From Mucilaginibacter geliditolerans (GTDB lineage: Bacteria > Bacteroidota > Bacteroidia > Sphingobacteriales > Sphingobacteriaceae): a DNA stretch of 64,000 nt. Location of the stretch: positions 124,001-188,000 of the forward strand of contig NZ_JACHBY010000004.1 in the NCBI RefSeq assembly GCF_014200495.1. Reading direction: 5' to 3'. The position numbers and the translations under genes are program-made. This document shows, in pieces, positions 36,199 to 44,403 of this stretch; the stretch's first letter is position 1; every line of letters starts with the position of its first letter. The notes under the pieces are model-generated. The model had not been told where the DNA came from. It saw only the letters and a list, made by a program, of their open reading frames with translations, and did not search any database.

Positions 36199-36235
36199 AC
36201 TCCCCGGCGCAATAGGCCCAGGGAGCTATTTTTGG
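36199..36235 (+). terminator. Probable terminator after the S41 gene
   Basis: CTCCC pairs with GGGAG over a 16-nt loop, followed by CTATTTTT. The stem is short, so this is tentative. Confidence 0.4.
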
Positions 36236-36296
36236 TGGATGTATAAGGTTTAGGGTTAAAGCTAAAAGCCAACTAATTGTGCAATCATCATAACAG

Positions 36297-37091
36297 TTAT
36301 TTACTGTTTGGCTTACTCAATGCCGGGTTATTAGACACTAGCCTTATGGTCCAGAAATCATCTGAAAGGTTTTCATTTAAAAGATAGGGATATGGCATGG
36401 TGAAATAACCTTCCATACCCCATTCAACACCCCAGCTATTGCGTACAATAAATGTTTTTGCTGTATCATCATAACCAACAACTAAAACTGCATGGCCACC
36501 TACAAGCTTTTCACCTGGCTTTGGCATACTTACTATACCTGTTTTAGCTACCTGCTGGCTTTCAAACGATTCATAGACAGAAAAACCAATAACAAATGGA
36601 TAGCCGGCTGCCAGGCAGCCTCTCATTTGATCCAAATCTCTGCTTACGCTATGGTAGCTCGTTAAAATATGCTTTACGGCATCAATATAACACGATTGAA
36701 AAGGCTTTTGGGCAAACTCGTTTATAACGTATGGCCACATCGTTTCAGGACATACACCGGTGACGTTAACACTCTTTATACCATCCCGAATTTGAGCACC
36801 GGCATCCGTGCTAACTGTGTTTTCAATAACCCGTTCATTGTAATAAATAAATAATCTTGACGGCGCAAATACTACAGCATTTTGTTTCATTAGTTCAAAT
36901 TCAAAAGCACCTGCAATTGCATTACCTGTACAACTGCCTAATTGCCCCTGATCATACACCGGTGGGCAGTTTTTCCTGAGGTCAACCTTAGGTGGCAATG
37001 CGGCTAAAACAGCTTCGGGCGCTGCATATTGAAGATCGCGGAGGTCAGGCAAATCCGGCTTCCACCCATAATGTAATGATTTACGGTTCAT
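36297..37091 (-). CDS. Papain-like (C1 family) cysteine protease
   Basis: 264-residue predicted cysteine peptidase. Catalytic residues in order: Q50/C54 (YDQGQLGSCTGNA), H200 (GGHAVLVVGYDD) and N218 (RNSWGVEWGMEGYF). No signal peptide and no long inhibitory propeptide: the start YGWKPDLPDLRDLQY leads directly into the mature-like fold (PPKVDLRKNCPPVYDQG). So it may work in the cytoplasm or be exported by a route not visible here. It is divergent from the first lipoprotein gene of the next locus, 232 bp away. Confidence 0.9.
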   Translation of the reverse strand: MNRKSLHYGWKPDLPDLRDLQYAAPEAVLAALPPKVDLRKNCPPVYDQGQLGSCTGNAIAGAFEFELMKQNAVVFAPSRLFIYYNERVIENTVSTDAGAQIRDGIKSVNVTGVCPETMWPYVINEFAQKPFQSCYIDAVKHILTSYHSVSRDLDQMRGCLAAGYPFVIGFSVYESFESQQVAKTGIVSMPKPGEKLVGGHAVLVVGYDDTAKTFIVRNSWGVEWGMEGYFTMPYPYLLNENLSDDFWTIRLVSNNPALSKPNSK

Positions 37092-37237
37092 ATAAGTTTA
37101 ATTATTTGCCTACTCTAAATCCGTTTTCGGCGTTAACCGGCGGCAATCAGCTATTGATTACCTGAACCAAATCTCAATAAAGCATAGTAATTGGGTAATG
37201 AGGCAAAAACGGTATTTAACCGGCTTTTCAACCGGAA

Positions 37238-37289
37238 AAAATACCGTTAAAACACGGGGTGCGGATGATTGAAAAGTATACTATTTTAG
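37238..37289 (+). promoter_or_regulatory. 34-bp box plus TAnnTTAG element, copy 1
   Basis: The box (37238-37271, core ACCGTTAAAACACGGGGT) is followed after 10 nt by TATTTTAG (37282-37289). The lipoprotein ATG comes 34 nt later. An almost identical box at the same spacing precedes the next gene. Likely a regulator or alternative sigma factor site. Confidence 0.65.
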
Positions 37290-37323
37290 TTTACAATTAA
37301 CTTTCAACATACCCTTATCCTTC

Positions 37324-38190
37324 ATGAAAAAATCTTCACTTGTAATGTTTGCAGCCTTACTGGCAGCAGCATCCTGCCAAAAAAATGAAAGCAAAGATCA
37401 AAAGGCTCAAAGTACGCCTTCAACAATCGCTGTTACCTTAAATGGTATAGATAAAGCAACGGCTATTAAAATGATGCAAAATTTTATAGATCTAAGGGGC
37501 AACGACAGTAATCCCGTAAAAACGAATGTTTGGTTTGATAGTGCAACTATTCATAAAATGTACCGATTACTTAAATCAGAAGGAGCTGATGGGGTACGAA
37601 TATACTTTATAAGCAATGGCAGTGTAAATAATGCTCATTTGGAAAATTCCATCGCTTTGGTGGCAACAAAATATAATGGCGAATATACGGCTGTTCCCTG
37701 GGGAATGAAGCACCTCGATTATTATGATCATTCATCCAGCGATGCGTTATTCAGCAATCTAAAAGCCATTAACGGGGTTGTAAACTACGGAGAAAAAGAT
37801 GAAGCCGTTTTATATAAAACCTGTAATAGCTGCAAGCCAGAGATGCTTAGTAGCGCTAATAGTATTCATCATATTTCAAGGAGTGTGGCAGAGCTAATGG
37901 TTCAACAATTTGGCAGTCATTATATCAATACTATAAGCGAATGGTTTGACCTGGACTTATTCCGAAGCTTTGCCGAAGATAACGTTCATAACGGTATACG
38001 AATTTATTTCGCTGCCAAACCCCTGGACTCACCAGATGCAGGAAGATATGGGTTCGTGTTTACCAAAACTATACAGGGTACGGGACCTGATACACATGCT
38101 GATGATATTCAGAATAAGTTAGCAGAACAAAAACAGTTTGCGGATGCCGATGATAATGGTGAATTGTGCCCCGCCAACTGCACTCAATAA
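37324..38190 (+). CDS. Lipoprotein with duplicated domain, paralogue 1
   Basis: 288 residues, not recognised. The signal peptide ends in AAASC (Cys18), with KNESK behind it. Two related halves are visible: WFDSATIHKMYRLLKSEGADGVRIYF (first) and, about 120 residues later, EWFDLDLFRSF...NGIRIYFAAKP. Each has an alpha-helical start, a WF motif and a G(V/I)RIYF strand. CNSC near the middle and a closing DDNGELCPANC give possible disulfides. The next gene encodes a paralogue with the same layout. Function unknown; a pair of surface or periplasmic sensor proteins for the kinase downstream is a guess. Confidence 0.75.
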   Translation: MKKSSLVMFAALLAAASCQKNESKDQKAQSTPSTIAVTLNGIDKATAIKMMQNFIDLRGNDSNPVKTNVWFDSATIHKMYRLLKSEGADGVRIYFISNGSVNNAHLENSIALVATKYNGEYTAVPWGMKHLDYYDHSSSDALFSNLKAINGVVNYGEKDEAVLYKTCNSCKPEMLSSANSIHHISRSVAELMVQQFGSHYINTISEWFDLDLFRSFAEDNVHNGIRIYFAAKPLDSPDAGRYGFVFTKTIQGTGPDTHADDIQNKLAEQKQFADADDNGELCPANCTQ

Positions 38191-38247
38191 AGACCTCCCA
38201 TTTGTTTAGCCCAAAGTTTTTTCCAAAATGCATGTTTTTTTACTGTT

Positions 38248-38299
38248 AAAATACCGTTAAAACACGGGGTACGGATGATTGGACAGGCTCGTAAATTAG
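38248..38299 (+). promoter_or_regulatory. 34-bp box plus TAnnTTAG element, copy 2
   Basis: The box (38248-38281) differs from copy 1 at one of 34 positions (ACGG for GCGG). TAAATTAG (38292-38299) follows after exactly 10 nt. The ATG of the second lipoprotein is 28 nt further on. Confidence 0.65.
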
Positions 38300-38327
38300 A
38301 TGAAAATTAACCCTAATCTCAATTATC

Positions 38328-39266
38328 ATGAAAAAATTAATTTTATTAATTGCCATTATCTCCTTTATGATATCGTGCAAATCAAAAACAAATAGTAGTA
38401 ATACGGATACATCGACTAATACTACTAAAAGTAATGTATCGGGAAAAACACCAACAGGTAGTGTTTACAAAACTTTAAATGGCGTTGATCAGAAAACAGC
38501 TCTTGACATGATAACGCATTTTGATACAAGTTTTTACAATAAGCAAAAACTACCGCAGCTTAATTTTTGGTTCGGGCTTGAAGTCTTGAGGGACATCGTG
38601 ACGTTAATACGGAATGATTCGGTTAGTCAGATAAAAGCCAATCATCACGTTGATGGAATACGTATTTATTATGCAGCTAGTTTAGATACACCCTCAAAGT
38701 TTTCAATATTATTAGTAACCACTGTAGATAGTGTAGGGGATAGCTTACATCGTGATTATTACTTACATTCTTCAGAGCGTTTATTCACAGATACAGGTAT
38801 AGCTGGCAATGTTTTTAAGCGCGGCCAATGCCCGGGAGCTAATTTATACAATTGGAAACTTGGAGGCTTTATTGATGATATCACCTGTAATTTCAAGGAT
38901 CATCCACATTATATAAAAAGGCATATGGGTAGAAAGATGGTAAAGGCATTTGGCAGCGACGTAGTTAATACACGCGGAGAGTGGTTCCCAAAAGATCTGT
39001 TTGAAGATGCCGTAAATGATTCTCGTTGTGATGGGATACGTATTTATTTCGCCAAGCATCCACCAAAAGGAAATATTGATACTATCTTTAATAATAGAGA
39101 TGCCTTTGTAATAGTTACAACGAAGGAAGATAAAAAGAATAAATTTAATCACAAAGATTATTTTGATTGCAACACATTTCAAGAATCTGTTTCCAAGTAT
39201 AGTGGCCATGATTTATTCTCAGCCGGTGAGGACAATGGAGGCCTATGTCCAAACAATTGCAATTAA
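38328..39266 (+). CDS. Lipoprotein with duplicated domain, paralogue 2
   Basis: 312 residues, a paralogue of the previous gene. Lipobox FMISC (Cys17), then a Ser/Thr/Asn-rich linker. Halves: NFWFGLEVLRDIV...VDGIRIYYAAS and EWFPKDLFEDAV...CDGIRIYFAKHP. The end DNGGLCPNNC mirrors the paralogue. The shared YKTLNGVDQKTALDM / VTLNGIDKATAIKM segment begins the first domain in both. Divergence is considerable while the upstream box is nearly unchanged, so regulation seems conserved more strongly than sequence. Function unknown. Confidence 0.75.
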   Translation: MKKLILLIAIISFMISCKSKTNSSNTDTSTNTTKSNVSGKTPTGSVYKTLNGVDQKTALDMITHFDTSFYNKQKLPQLNFWFGLEVLRDIVTLIRNDSVSQIKANHHVDGIRIYYAASLDTPSKFSILLVTTVDSVGDSLHRDYYLHSSERLFTDTGIAGNVFKRGQCPGANLYNWKLGGFIDDITCNFKDHPHYIKRHMGRKMVKAFGSDVVNTRGEWFPKDLFEDAVNDSRCDGIRIYFAKHPPKGNIDTIFNNRDAFVIVTTKEDKKNKFNHKDYFDCNTFQESVSKYSGHDLFSAGEDNGGLCPNNCN

Positions 39267-39281
39267 ATACTAAAACCAAAC

Positions 39282-39965
39282 ATGTTACAGTATTTTACTT
39301 TATATACCGTTACTGAAACAACGTGTTTTATTATTGCCTTAATTTTTTTAATAAAAGATCCTGATTTAACATGGAGAATATTGATCCTATTCCTGTTAAT
39401 AACATCACTGGTTGAAATAGGAACCGTGCCGATGATAAAGATTTATAATAAAAATCCTATCCCCCAAAATTCTGACGCCTGGGTTTATAACATCCTGTTA
39501 ATATTTCAGATGGGGTTCTGTACATTAATGTTTGAGCACCTTTTACATAAATATATTAACAGCAGGCCTGCTATTTTAACTGGGCTTGCTGTTTTTTTTA
39601 TCGTGTACATGTATGAAATGTTTTCTCTTAACCCACATGGTATTTATGATTATAACTCTATCACAGAAACATTAATGTCTGTATTGTTTATTTTGTATAG
39701 TCTTTTCTTTTATTATTTATTGTTAAAAGATGAAAGCTATATTATACTCAAACATTCAGCAGCATTTTGGTGGGTGACAGGTACATTATTCTTTTACTTT
39801 GGATCTATAGCCTGTACTTTATTTTATGAAATTTTAAAATCTGAGCCAAAAAGCAATAAAGTATATTTATCTTATATAAGCGATATTTTAATTGTAATCT
39901 TATATAGTTGTTGGAGTTATTCATTTATATGCAAAAAACGGTCGACACAGATATCAAAAGCCTAA
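39282..39965 (+). CDS. Polytopic membrane protein of unknown function
   Basis: 227 residues with about six or seven hydrophobic helices (about 5-22, 30-45, 65-84, 97-112, 129-148, 160-182, 196-212) and a basic tail (CKKRSTQ). I do not recognise it. It begins 15 nt after the second lipoprotein and its end overlaps the kinase gene by 37 nt in another frame, so it should be translated together with the kinase. A membrane sensor or a partner of the kinase is an inference from this arrangement. Confidence 0.7.
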   Translation: MLQYFTLYTVTETTCFIIALIFLIKDPDLTWRILILFLLITSLVEIGTVPMIKIYNKNPIPQNSDAWVYNILLIFQMGFCTLMFEHLLHKYINSRPAILTGLAVFFIVYMYEMFSLNPHGIYDYNSITETLMSVLFILYSLFFYYLLLKDESYIILKHSAAFWWVTGTLFFYFGSIACTLFYEILKSEPKSNKVYLSYISDILIVILYSCWSYSFICKKRSTQISKA

Positions 39966-40756
39966 TAATTATAACCACGCTAATTTTCTTAATAGCGCCG
40001 GCATTTATATTGCTGTACGTATTGGTATATAACCAGCGCAAAAAAAAGCATATCGAAGAAAAACAACGTCTAAAATCTGAATTTCAGCAGGAATTACTCA
40101 AAACACAAATTGAGGTGCAGGAACAAACGCTGACCAATATCAGCCGCGAGATACATGATAATATTACCCAGGTGCTTTCATTTGTAAAACTAAACCTGGC
40201 CATGATCGATCCGGATGATGAACATTGCAAAAGCAAGATAAACGAAAGCCGTGAATTGGTTGCCCAAACTATTAATGATTTGCGAAACCTGTCGAAAAGC
40301 TTAAGTTTTGAGCATATCGTGCGGCTTGGGCTCGTAAAAACACTTGAAATTGAAGCCGAGCGCATTAATAGCAGTGGCCTTATAAATACACAGCTTACAG
40401 TTGAGGGTGAAATTTACTCGCTGGGCGAGCAGCGCGAACTGGTGCTGTTCCGCATTTTTCAGGAAGCGCTAAATAATACACTTAAACATTCAGGCGCTAA
40501 ACATTTGAAAATCAACTTGCAATATTCTAAACTAATACTTAACTTAACACTCGAAGACGATGGTGTGGGTTTTTCGCCCGGTTTAATTGATGATAATTTA
40601 GGATCCGGACTAAGAAACATGCAGAGCAGGGCAGCCTTGATTGGTGCTGTTGCAACTATTGACAGTTTGCCGGATAAAGGTTGTTGTATTAAGGTTACCC
40701 TAAACCCTTTTGAACAATTATACGATAATGGTACCCCTACAAATAGTTTTGGTTGA
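39929..40756 (+). CDS. Sensor histidine kinase, NarX/DesK type
   Basis: 275 residues. One N-terminal membrane helix (about 11-33), a short coiled coil, then a HisKA_3 dimerisation domain with H76 (NISREIHDNITQVLSFVKLNL) and an ATPase domain with the N box FRIFQEALNNTLKHSGAKH and G boxes DDGVGF and GSGLRNMQSRA. There is almost no extracellular part, so the signal probably comes through the membrane protein encoded just before it. I take the ATG at 39929; it overlaps that gene by 37 nt, and the regulator gene overlaps its end by 29 nt. Confidence 0.9.
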   Translation: MQKTVDTDIKSLIIITTLIFLIAPAFILLYVLVYNQRKKKHIEEKQRLKSEFQQELLKTQIEVQEQTLTNISREIHDNITQVLSFVKLNLAMIDPDDEHCKSKINESRELVAQTINDLRNLSKSLSFEHIVRLGLVKTLEIEAERINSSGLINTQLTVEGEIYSLGEQRELVLFRIFQEALNNTLKHSGAKHLKINLQYSKLILNLTLEDDGVGFSPGLIDDNLGSGLRNMQSRAALIGAVATIDSLPDKGCCIKVTLNPFEQLYDNGTPTNSFG

Positions 40757-41369
40757 TGACCACCGGCTCTTCAGAAGCGGCATAGCATCACTTATAAACA
40801 AATTGCTCCCGCAATATAAAATCCTCTTTGAAGCATCCGATGGCGAAGAACTGATGCGTAAACTTACCCCCAAATTAAAACCCGATATTGTACTGCTTGA
40901 TATTAATATGCCCAAAAAGGATGGCATTGCCACCGCCCAATGGCTGCGCAGCACCTATCCCGATATAAATATTATTGTGCTATCCATGTTTGAGGATGCT
41001 GAAAAAGTGCTTCAAATGGTTAAAATTGGCGTTAAGGGCTATTTGTTAAAGGACGCCGAGCCGCATGAATTTGAACAGGCATTGCAAAAAGTAACGCAGG
41101 GCGAAGTTTATTATCCCGATTTTGTTACCCGCCACCTGCTCAACAATTTTAATCATCAGCAGGATCAGCAGATAAAACTAAATACCCGCGAAATAGCTTT
41201 CCTGAAACTCGCTGGCACTGAGCTTACCTACAAAGAAATTGCCGATCAAATGTGTATCAGCGCTCGAACGGTTGATGGCTACCGCGATCAATTGTTCGAA
41301 AAATTGCAGATAAAAAGCCGGGTTGGACTGGTACTATATGCCATAAAAAATAAATTAATCGACTTGTAA
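40728..41369 (+). CDS. LuxR/NarL-type response regulator
   Basis: 213 residues: receiver domain with D58 (PDIVLLDINMPKKDG) and a C-terminal GerE helix-turn-helix (LNTREIAFLKLAGTELTYKE, ISARTVDGYRDQLFEKLQIKS). Its start overlaps the kinase gene by 29 nt, so the two form a cognate pair with coupled translation. The duplicated 34-bp boxes before the two lipoprotein genes are obvious candidate binding sites, which remains to be shown. Confidence 0.93.
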   Translation: MVPLQIVLVDDHRLFRSGIASLINKLLPQYKILFEASDGEELMRKLTPKLKPDIVLLDINMPKKDGIATAQWLRSTYPDINIIVLSMFEDAEKVLQMVKIGVKGYLLKDAEPHEFEQALQKVTQGEVYYPDFVTRHLLNNFNHQQDQQIKLNTREIAFLKLAGTELTYKEIADQMCISARTVDGYRDQLFEKLQIKSRVGLVLYAIKNKLIDL

Positions 41370-41399
41370 TTTGCTAAAATTATTAGCAAATTTGTTCGT

Positions 41400-42470
41400 A
41401 TGTCACATGAGGATAATGCCGATTTTTTTAAGGGCCGGGGAGCGCAGGTAAATACACATAACAAGTTTTTAAAGAACAAATATGTGCTCGAGCATATTGA
41501 AGGGCTTGATGAAGCCTTGCTGGAGAACACCGCGACGCAGCTGTTTGAGGAGAACCCAAAGAAGATAGTAAGCGAATCCAACAGTCCGGACCTGAGCCAC
41601 ATGTTTTCCATAAACCCTTACCAAGGCTGCGAACATGGCTGCATTTACTGCTATGCCCGCAATACACACGAATACTATGGGTTTAGTGCCGGGCTCGATT
41701 TTGAACGTAAGATCATCGTGAAACGTAACGCTGCCGAACTATTGGAGCAATACTTCAACAAAAAAAATTATCAGCCCGTAGCCATCCTGTTATCGGGCAA
41801 TACAGATTGTTACCAGCCTATTGAGCGCAAGCTGAAAATAACCCGCTCGCTGTTACAAATATTCCTGCAATACCGGAACCCGGTAAGCATCATCACCAAA
41901 AATAATGTGATCCTGCGTGATCTGGATATCCTCACCGAGCTCTCAGCCATGAACCTGGTGCACGTAAACGTGTCAATAACCTCGCTCAACGAACAATTAA
42001 GGCAAAAGCTTGAGCCACGTACAGTAACAGCCACAGGCAGACTGGGGGTGATCCAAAAGCTGTCAGAGCTGGGTATCCCAGTAAGGGTAATGGCAGCGCC
42101 CATCATCCCAGGCCTTAACAGCCAGGAAGTACCCAATATAATCAAAGCCGCCGCCGATAGGGGCGCCGTTGCCGCGGGCTTTACCATAGTACGCCTGAAC
42201 GGCAGCATATCTGAGATCTTTTCCGACTGGATATACAAAGCTTTCCCCGACAGGGCCGAAAAGGTACTAAACATGATAAAATCCTGTCACGATGGTAAAC
42301 TCAACGACAGCAATTTCGGCAGGCGCATGAGCGGCGACGGGCCGATAGCAACATCCATACACCAAATGTACCGCATGGCCTGCAACCGCTTTTTAGCTGG
42401 CAGAGAAATGCCTCCGTTTGATTATACGTTGTTTGTGCCAAAGGGAGGGAAGCAGACGGAGATGTTTTGA
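41400..42470 (+). CDS. PA0069-family radical SAM protein
   Basis: 356 residues. The cluster motif C77, C81, C84 (GCEHGCIYCYARNTHEYYGF) binds a 4Fe-4S cluster for S-adenosylmethionine cleavage. The family is related to spore photoproduct lyase-like radical SAM enzymes, but the reaction of PA0069-type proteins is not established. Other family marks: SGNTDCYQPIER, ITKNNVILRDLDIL and PIIPGLNSQE. Starts 30 bp after the response regulator. This may be by chance, since the protein is widespread. Confidence 0.88.
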   Translation: MSHEDNADFFKGRGAQVNTHNKFLKNKYVLEHIEGLDEALLENTATQLFEENPKKIVSESNSPDLSHMFSINPYQGCEHGCIYCYARNTHEYYGFSAGLDFERKIIVKRNAAELLEQYFNKKNYQPVAILLSGNTDCYQPIERKLKITRSLLQIFLQYRNPVSIITKNNVILRDLDILTELSAMNLVHVNVSITSLNEQLRQKLEPRTVTATGRLGVIQKLSELGIPVRVMAAPIIPGLNSQEVPNIIKAAADRGAVAAGFTIVRLNGSISEIFSDWIYKAFPDRAEKVLNMIKSCHDGKLNDSNFGRRMSGDGPIATSIHQMYRMACNRFLAGREMPPFDYTLFVPKGGKQTEMF

Positions 42471-42499
42471 TGAGAGTTGTGGATCGCGTTTCTCTTCGC

Positions 42500-42602
42500 G
42501 CGTCATTGCGAGGAACGAAGCAATCCCCGACTATGCAAATCGATGATGCTTTTCTATTCGCTCTGTAAAGTTTGGGATTGCTTCGTTCCTCGCAATGACG
42601 CT
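42500..42602. repeat. Interspersed inverted repeat, family A
   Basis: Arms GCGTCATTGCGAGGAACGAA and CTTCGTTCCTCGCAATGACG with interior CCCCGACTATGCAAATCGAT, the same interior type as at 4440. It lies between convergent genes. Confidence 0.75.
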
Positions 42603-42626
42603 TGGTGAGCAGGCACTTCTCTACTT

Positions 42627-43064
42627 TTAGCAACTCATCTTATCCACCCTATCCGCATGCCTGCCGCCTTCAAAGTCAGCACTTAAAAAGGCTTCAACAA
42701 TTGCTTTGGCTTCATCAAGCGAAATAAAACGGGCGGGGATACAAACTATATTGGCGTTGTTATGACTACGGGCTAAAACGGCAAGTTCCTGGTTCCAGCA
42801 TATAGCGGCACGAATGCCCTGGTGCTTGTTAGCGGTAATGGCTACCCCGTTTGCGCTGCCGCAAACCAAAATACCGAAATCAAACTCACCGCTTTCAACA
42901 GCAAGAGCAACGGGATGCGCAAAATCAGGATAATCAACAGATGCAGAAGAGTAAGTACCGAAATCCCTTACTTCTGTAGCGGTAGTTAAATTTTCGGCCA
43001 GCGCAAGCTTGTAATCGAACCCAGCATGGTCGCTGCCGACAGCTATTTTTAATCCCTCTTTCAT
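42627..43064 (-). CDS. rpiB: Ribose 5-phosphate isomerase B
   Basis: Interconverts ribulose 5-phosphate and ribose 5-phosphate in the pentose phosphate pathway; some relatives act on allose phosphate. 145 residues with family motifs GSDHAGFDYKLAL near the start and the catalytic Cys region GILVCGSANGVAITANKHQGIRA, then NIVCIPARF. The ATG at 43064 is preferred over the GTG one codon upstream. Followed by a family A repeat; a composite repeat cassette precedes it. Confidence 0.95.
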   Translation of the reverse strand: MKEGLKIAVGSDHAGFDYKLALAENLTTATEVRDFGTYSSASVDYPDFAHPVALAVESGEFDFGILVCGSANGVAITANKHQGIRAAICWNQELAVLARSHNNANIVCIPARFISLDEAKAIVEAFLSADFEGGRHADRVDKMSC

Positions 43065-43151
43065 CACCTAAATTATAATGGTTTAACAAGAGGCTAAAGA
43101 TAGATTATTTACGGAAAATAAATATTGGGAATAATGCTTAAAAGATTTCCC

Positions 43152-43428
43152 AACCCTCTTTCCCGCTTGCGGTAGAGAGGGTGATCGAGCGAAGTGCAGA
43201 TCGGGTGAGTTGGCGAAGCGCGTCGAAGTTCCGCGTTAGTGATTGCAGCGGATACCGGCCTTGCGCTTAAGGCCTGCGGGCGTATGAGCGGAAAGCACGG
43301 GCCGCAGGTAACGCCCAAATTAGCGCTTCAATAACACACCCCTAACCCCTCTCAAGAGGGGCACTTTTAACTCACCCCCGACTTCGTTTCACTTGTCGGC
43401 CCTCTCTATGCTGCGCATAAAGAGGGTG
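43152..43428. repeat. Composite repeat cassette: families E, F, D and E
   Basis: E (CCCTCTTTCCCGCTTGCGG), F reversed (GATACCGGCC to GGGCCGCAGGTAACGCCC), D reversed (CCCCTCTCAAGAGGGG) and E again (CCCTCTCTATGCTGCGCATA). It fills the 403-bp gap between tatC and rpiB. No gene seen. Confidence 0.7.
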
Positions 43429-43467
43429 AAAGAAAAGAATTAAATTTGATTGATGATTGAGCTCAGC

Positions 43468-44337
43468 TTATGAAGCCATTAGCTCTTCATGTTTCTTTAA
43501 CCTGCGTTTTTCAACAACAGATGCTACCAGTATACCTACCTCATATAATACCAATAAAGGTATAGTAGCAAGTGTAGTAGTTAAAATATCAGGTGATGGC
43601 GATACAATGGCGCCTACTATCATGATGATAACAATAGCATAACGCCTGGTTTTACGCATAAACGTACCTGTTAATATACCTATGCTGGCCAATATGTAAA
43701 TAACAATAGGCAATTCGAATAACAGTCCTGTTAACAGGGTTATGGTTGATACTATAGAAAGATAGGAGCCGATAGTGAACTGATTTTTAATGACATCACT
43801 CACCGTATATCCTGCCAAAAAAGCTACAGACTCAGGAACCAGGATATAATAACCAAATAGAATGCCTATAATAAACAGCACCGAAGAATAAAATACAAAA
43901 CCACTTGCGGCCTTGCGTTCTTTTTCCAAAAGCGCCGGCTTAATGAAGCGCCATATCTCCCATAAAATATAGGGGATGCCTATAATAACACCTATCAGCA
44001 ATGATGTGTTGATCTGCAGTAAAAACTGCCCGGCCATTTCGGTATTAATGATGTTCCCGTTTATTTTATCAATACAAAAACCTGATAAATGAAAGAAATT
44101 TCCCAGCGAGCACATCATCCGGAACGACCAGAACTTAGGATCGAACGGCCCCATGATAATGGTGCTGAACAAAAAGTGAAAATTGCAGAAAGCGACAATA
44201 CTGAAAACAGCTACTGCAATAACCGATCGGATCAGGTGCCACCTGAGCGTCTCCAGGTGATCAAAGAACGACATTTCAGCCTCGAGGTTATTACCTTTCT
44301 CCTTTATCGCTTTTATTATATTTTTTCCGTCGCTCAT
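43468..44337 (-). CDS. tatC: Sec-independent protein translocase TatC
   Basis: Core membrane component and signal-peptide receptor of the twin-arginine pathway for folded proteins. 289 residues. The N-terminal cytoplasmic signature MSFFDHLETLRWHLIRSV is intact, and six membrane helices can be traced, with YILWEIWRFIKPALLEKERK in the first loop region. Between helices 1 and 2 there is a longer periplasmic loop (about 45-95), usual in Bacteroidota. No tatA next to it. Same strand as accC, 66 bp downstream of it. Confidence 0.95.
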   Translation of the reverse strand: MSDGKNIIKAIKEKGNNLEAEMSFFDHLETLRWHLIRSVIAVAVFSIVAFCNFHFLFSTIIMGPFDPKFWSFRMMCSLGNFFHLSGFCIDKINGNIINTEMAGQFLLQINTSLLIGVIIGIPYILWEIWRFIKPALLEKERKAASGFVFYSSVLFIIGILFGYYILVPESVAFLAGYTVSDVIKNQFTIGSYLSIVSTITLLTGLLFELPIVIYILASIGILTGTFMRKTRRYAIVIIMIVGAIVSPSPDILTTTLATIPLLVLYEVGILVASVVEKRRLKKHEELMAS

Positions 44338-44403
44338 AGTTCTTTTGAAATCCCTTGTTTATACTGAATGCATTTACGTTTTATTACAGCAACACGGTTT
44401 CAA

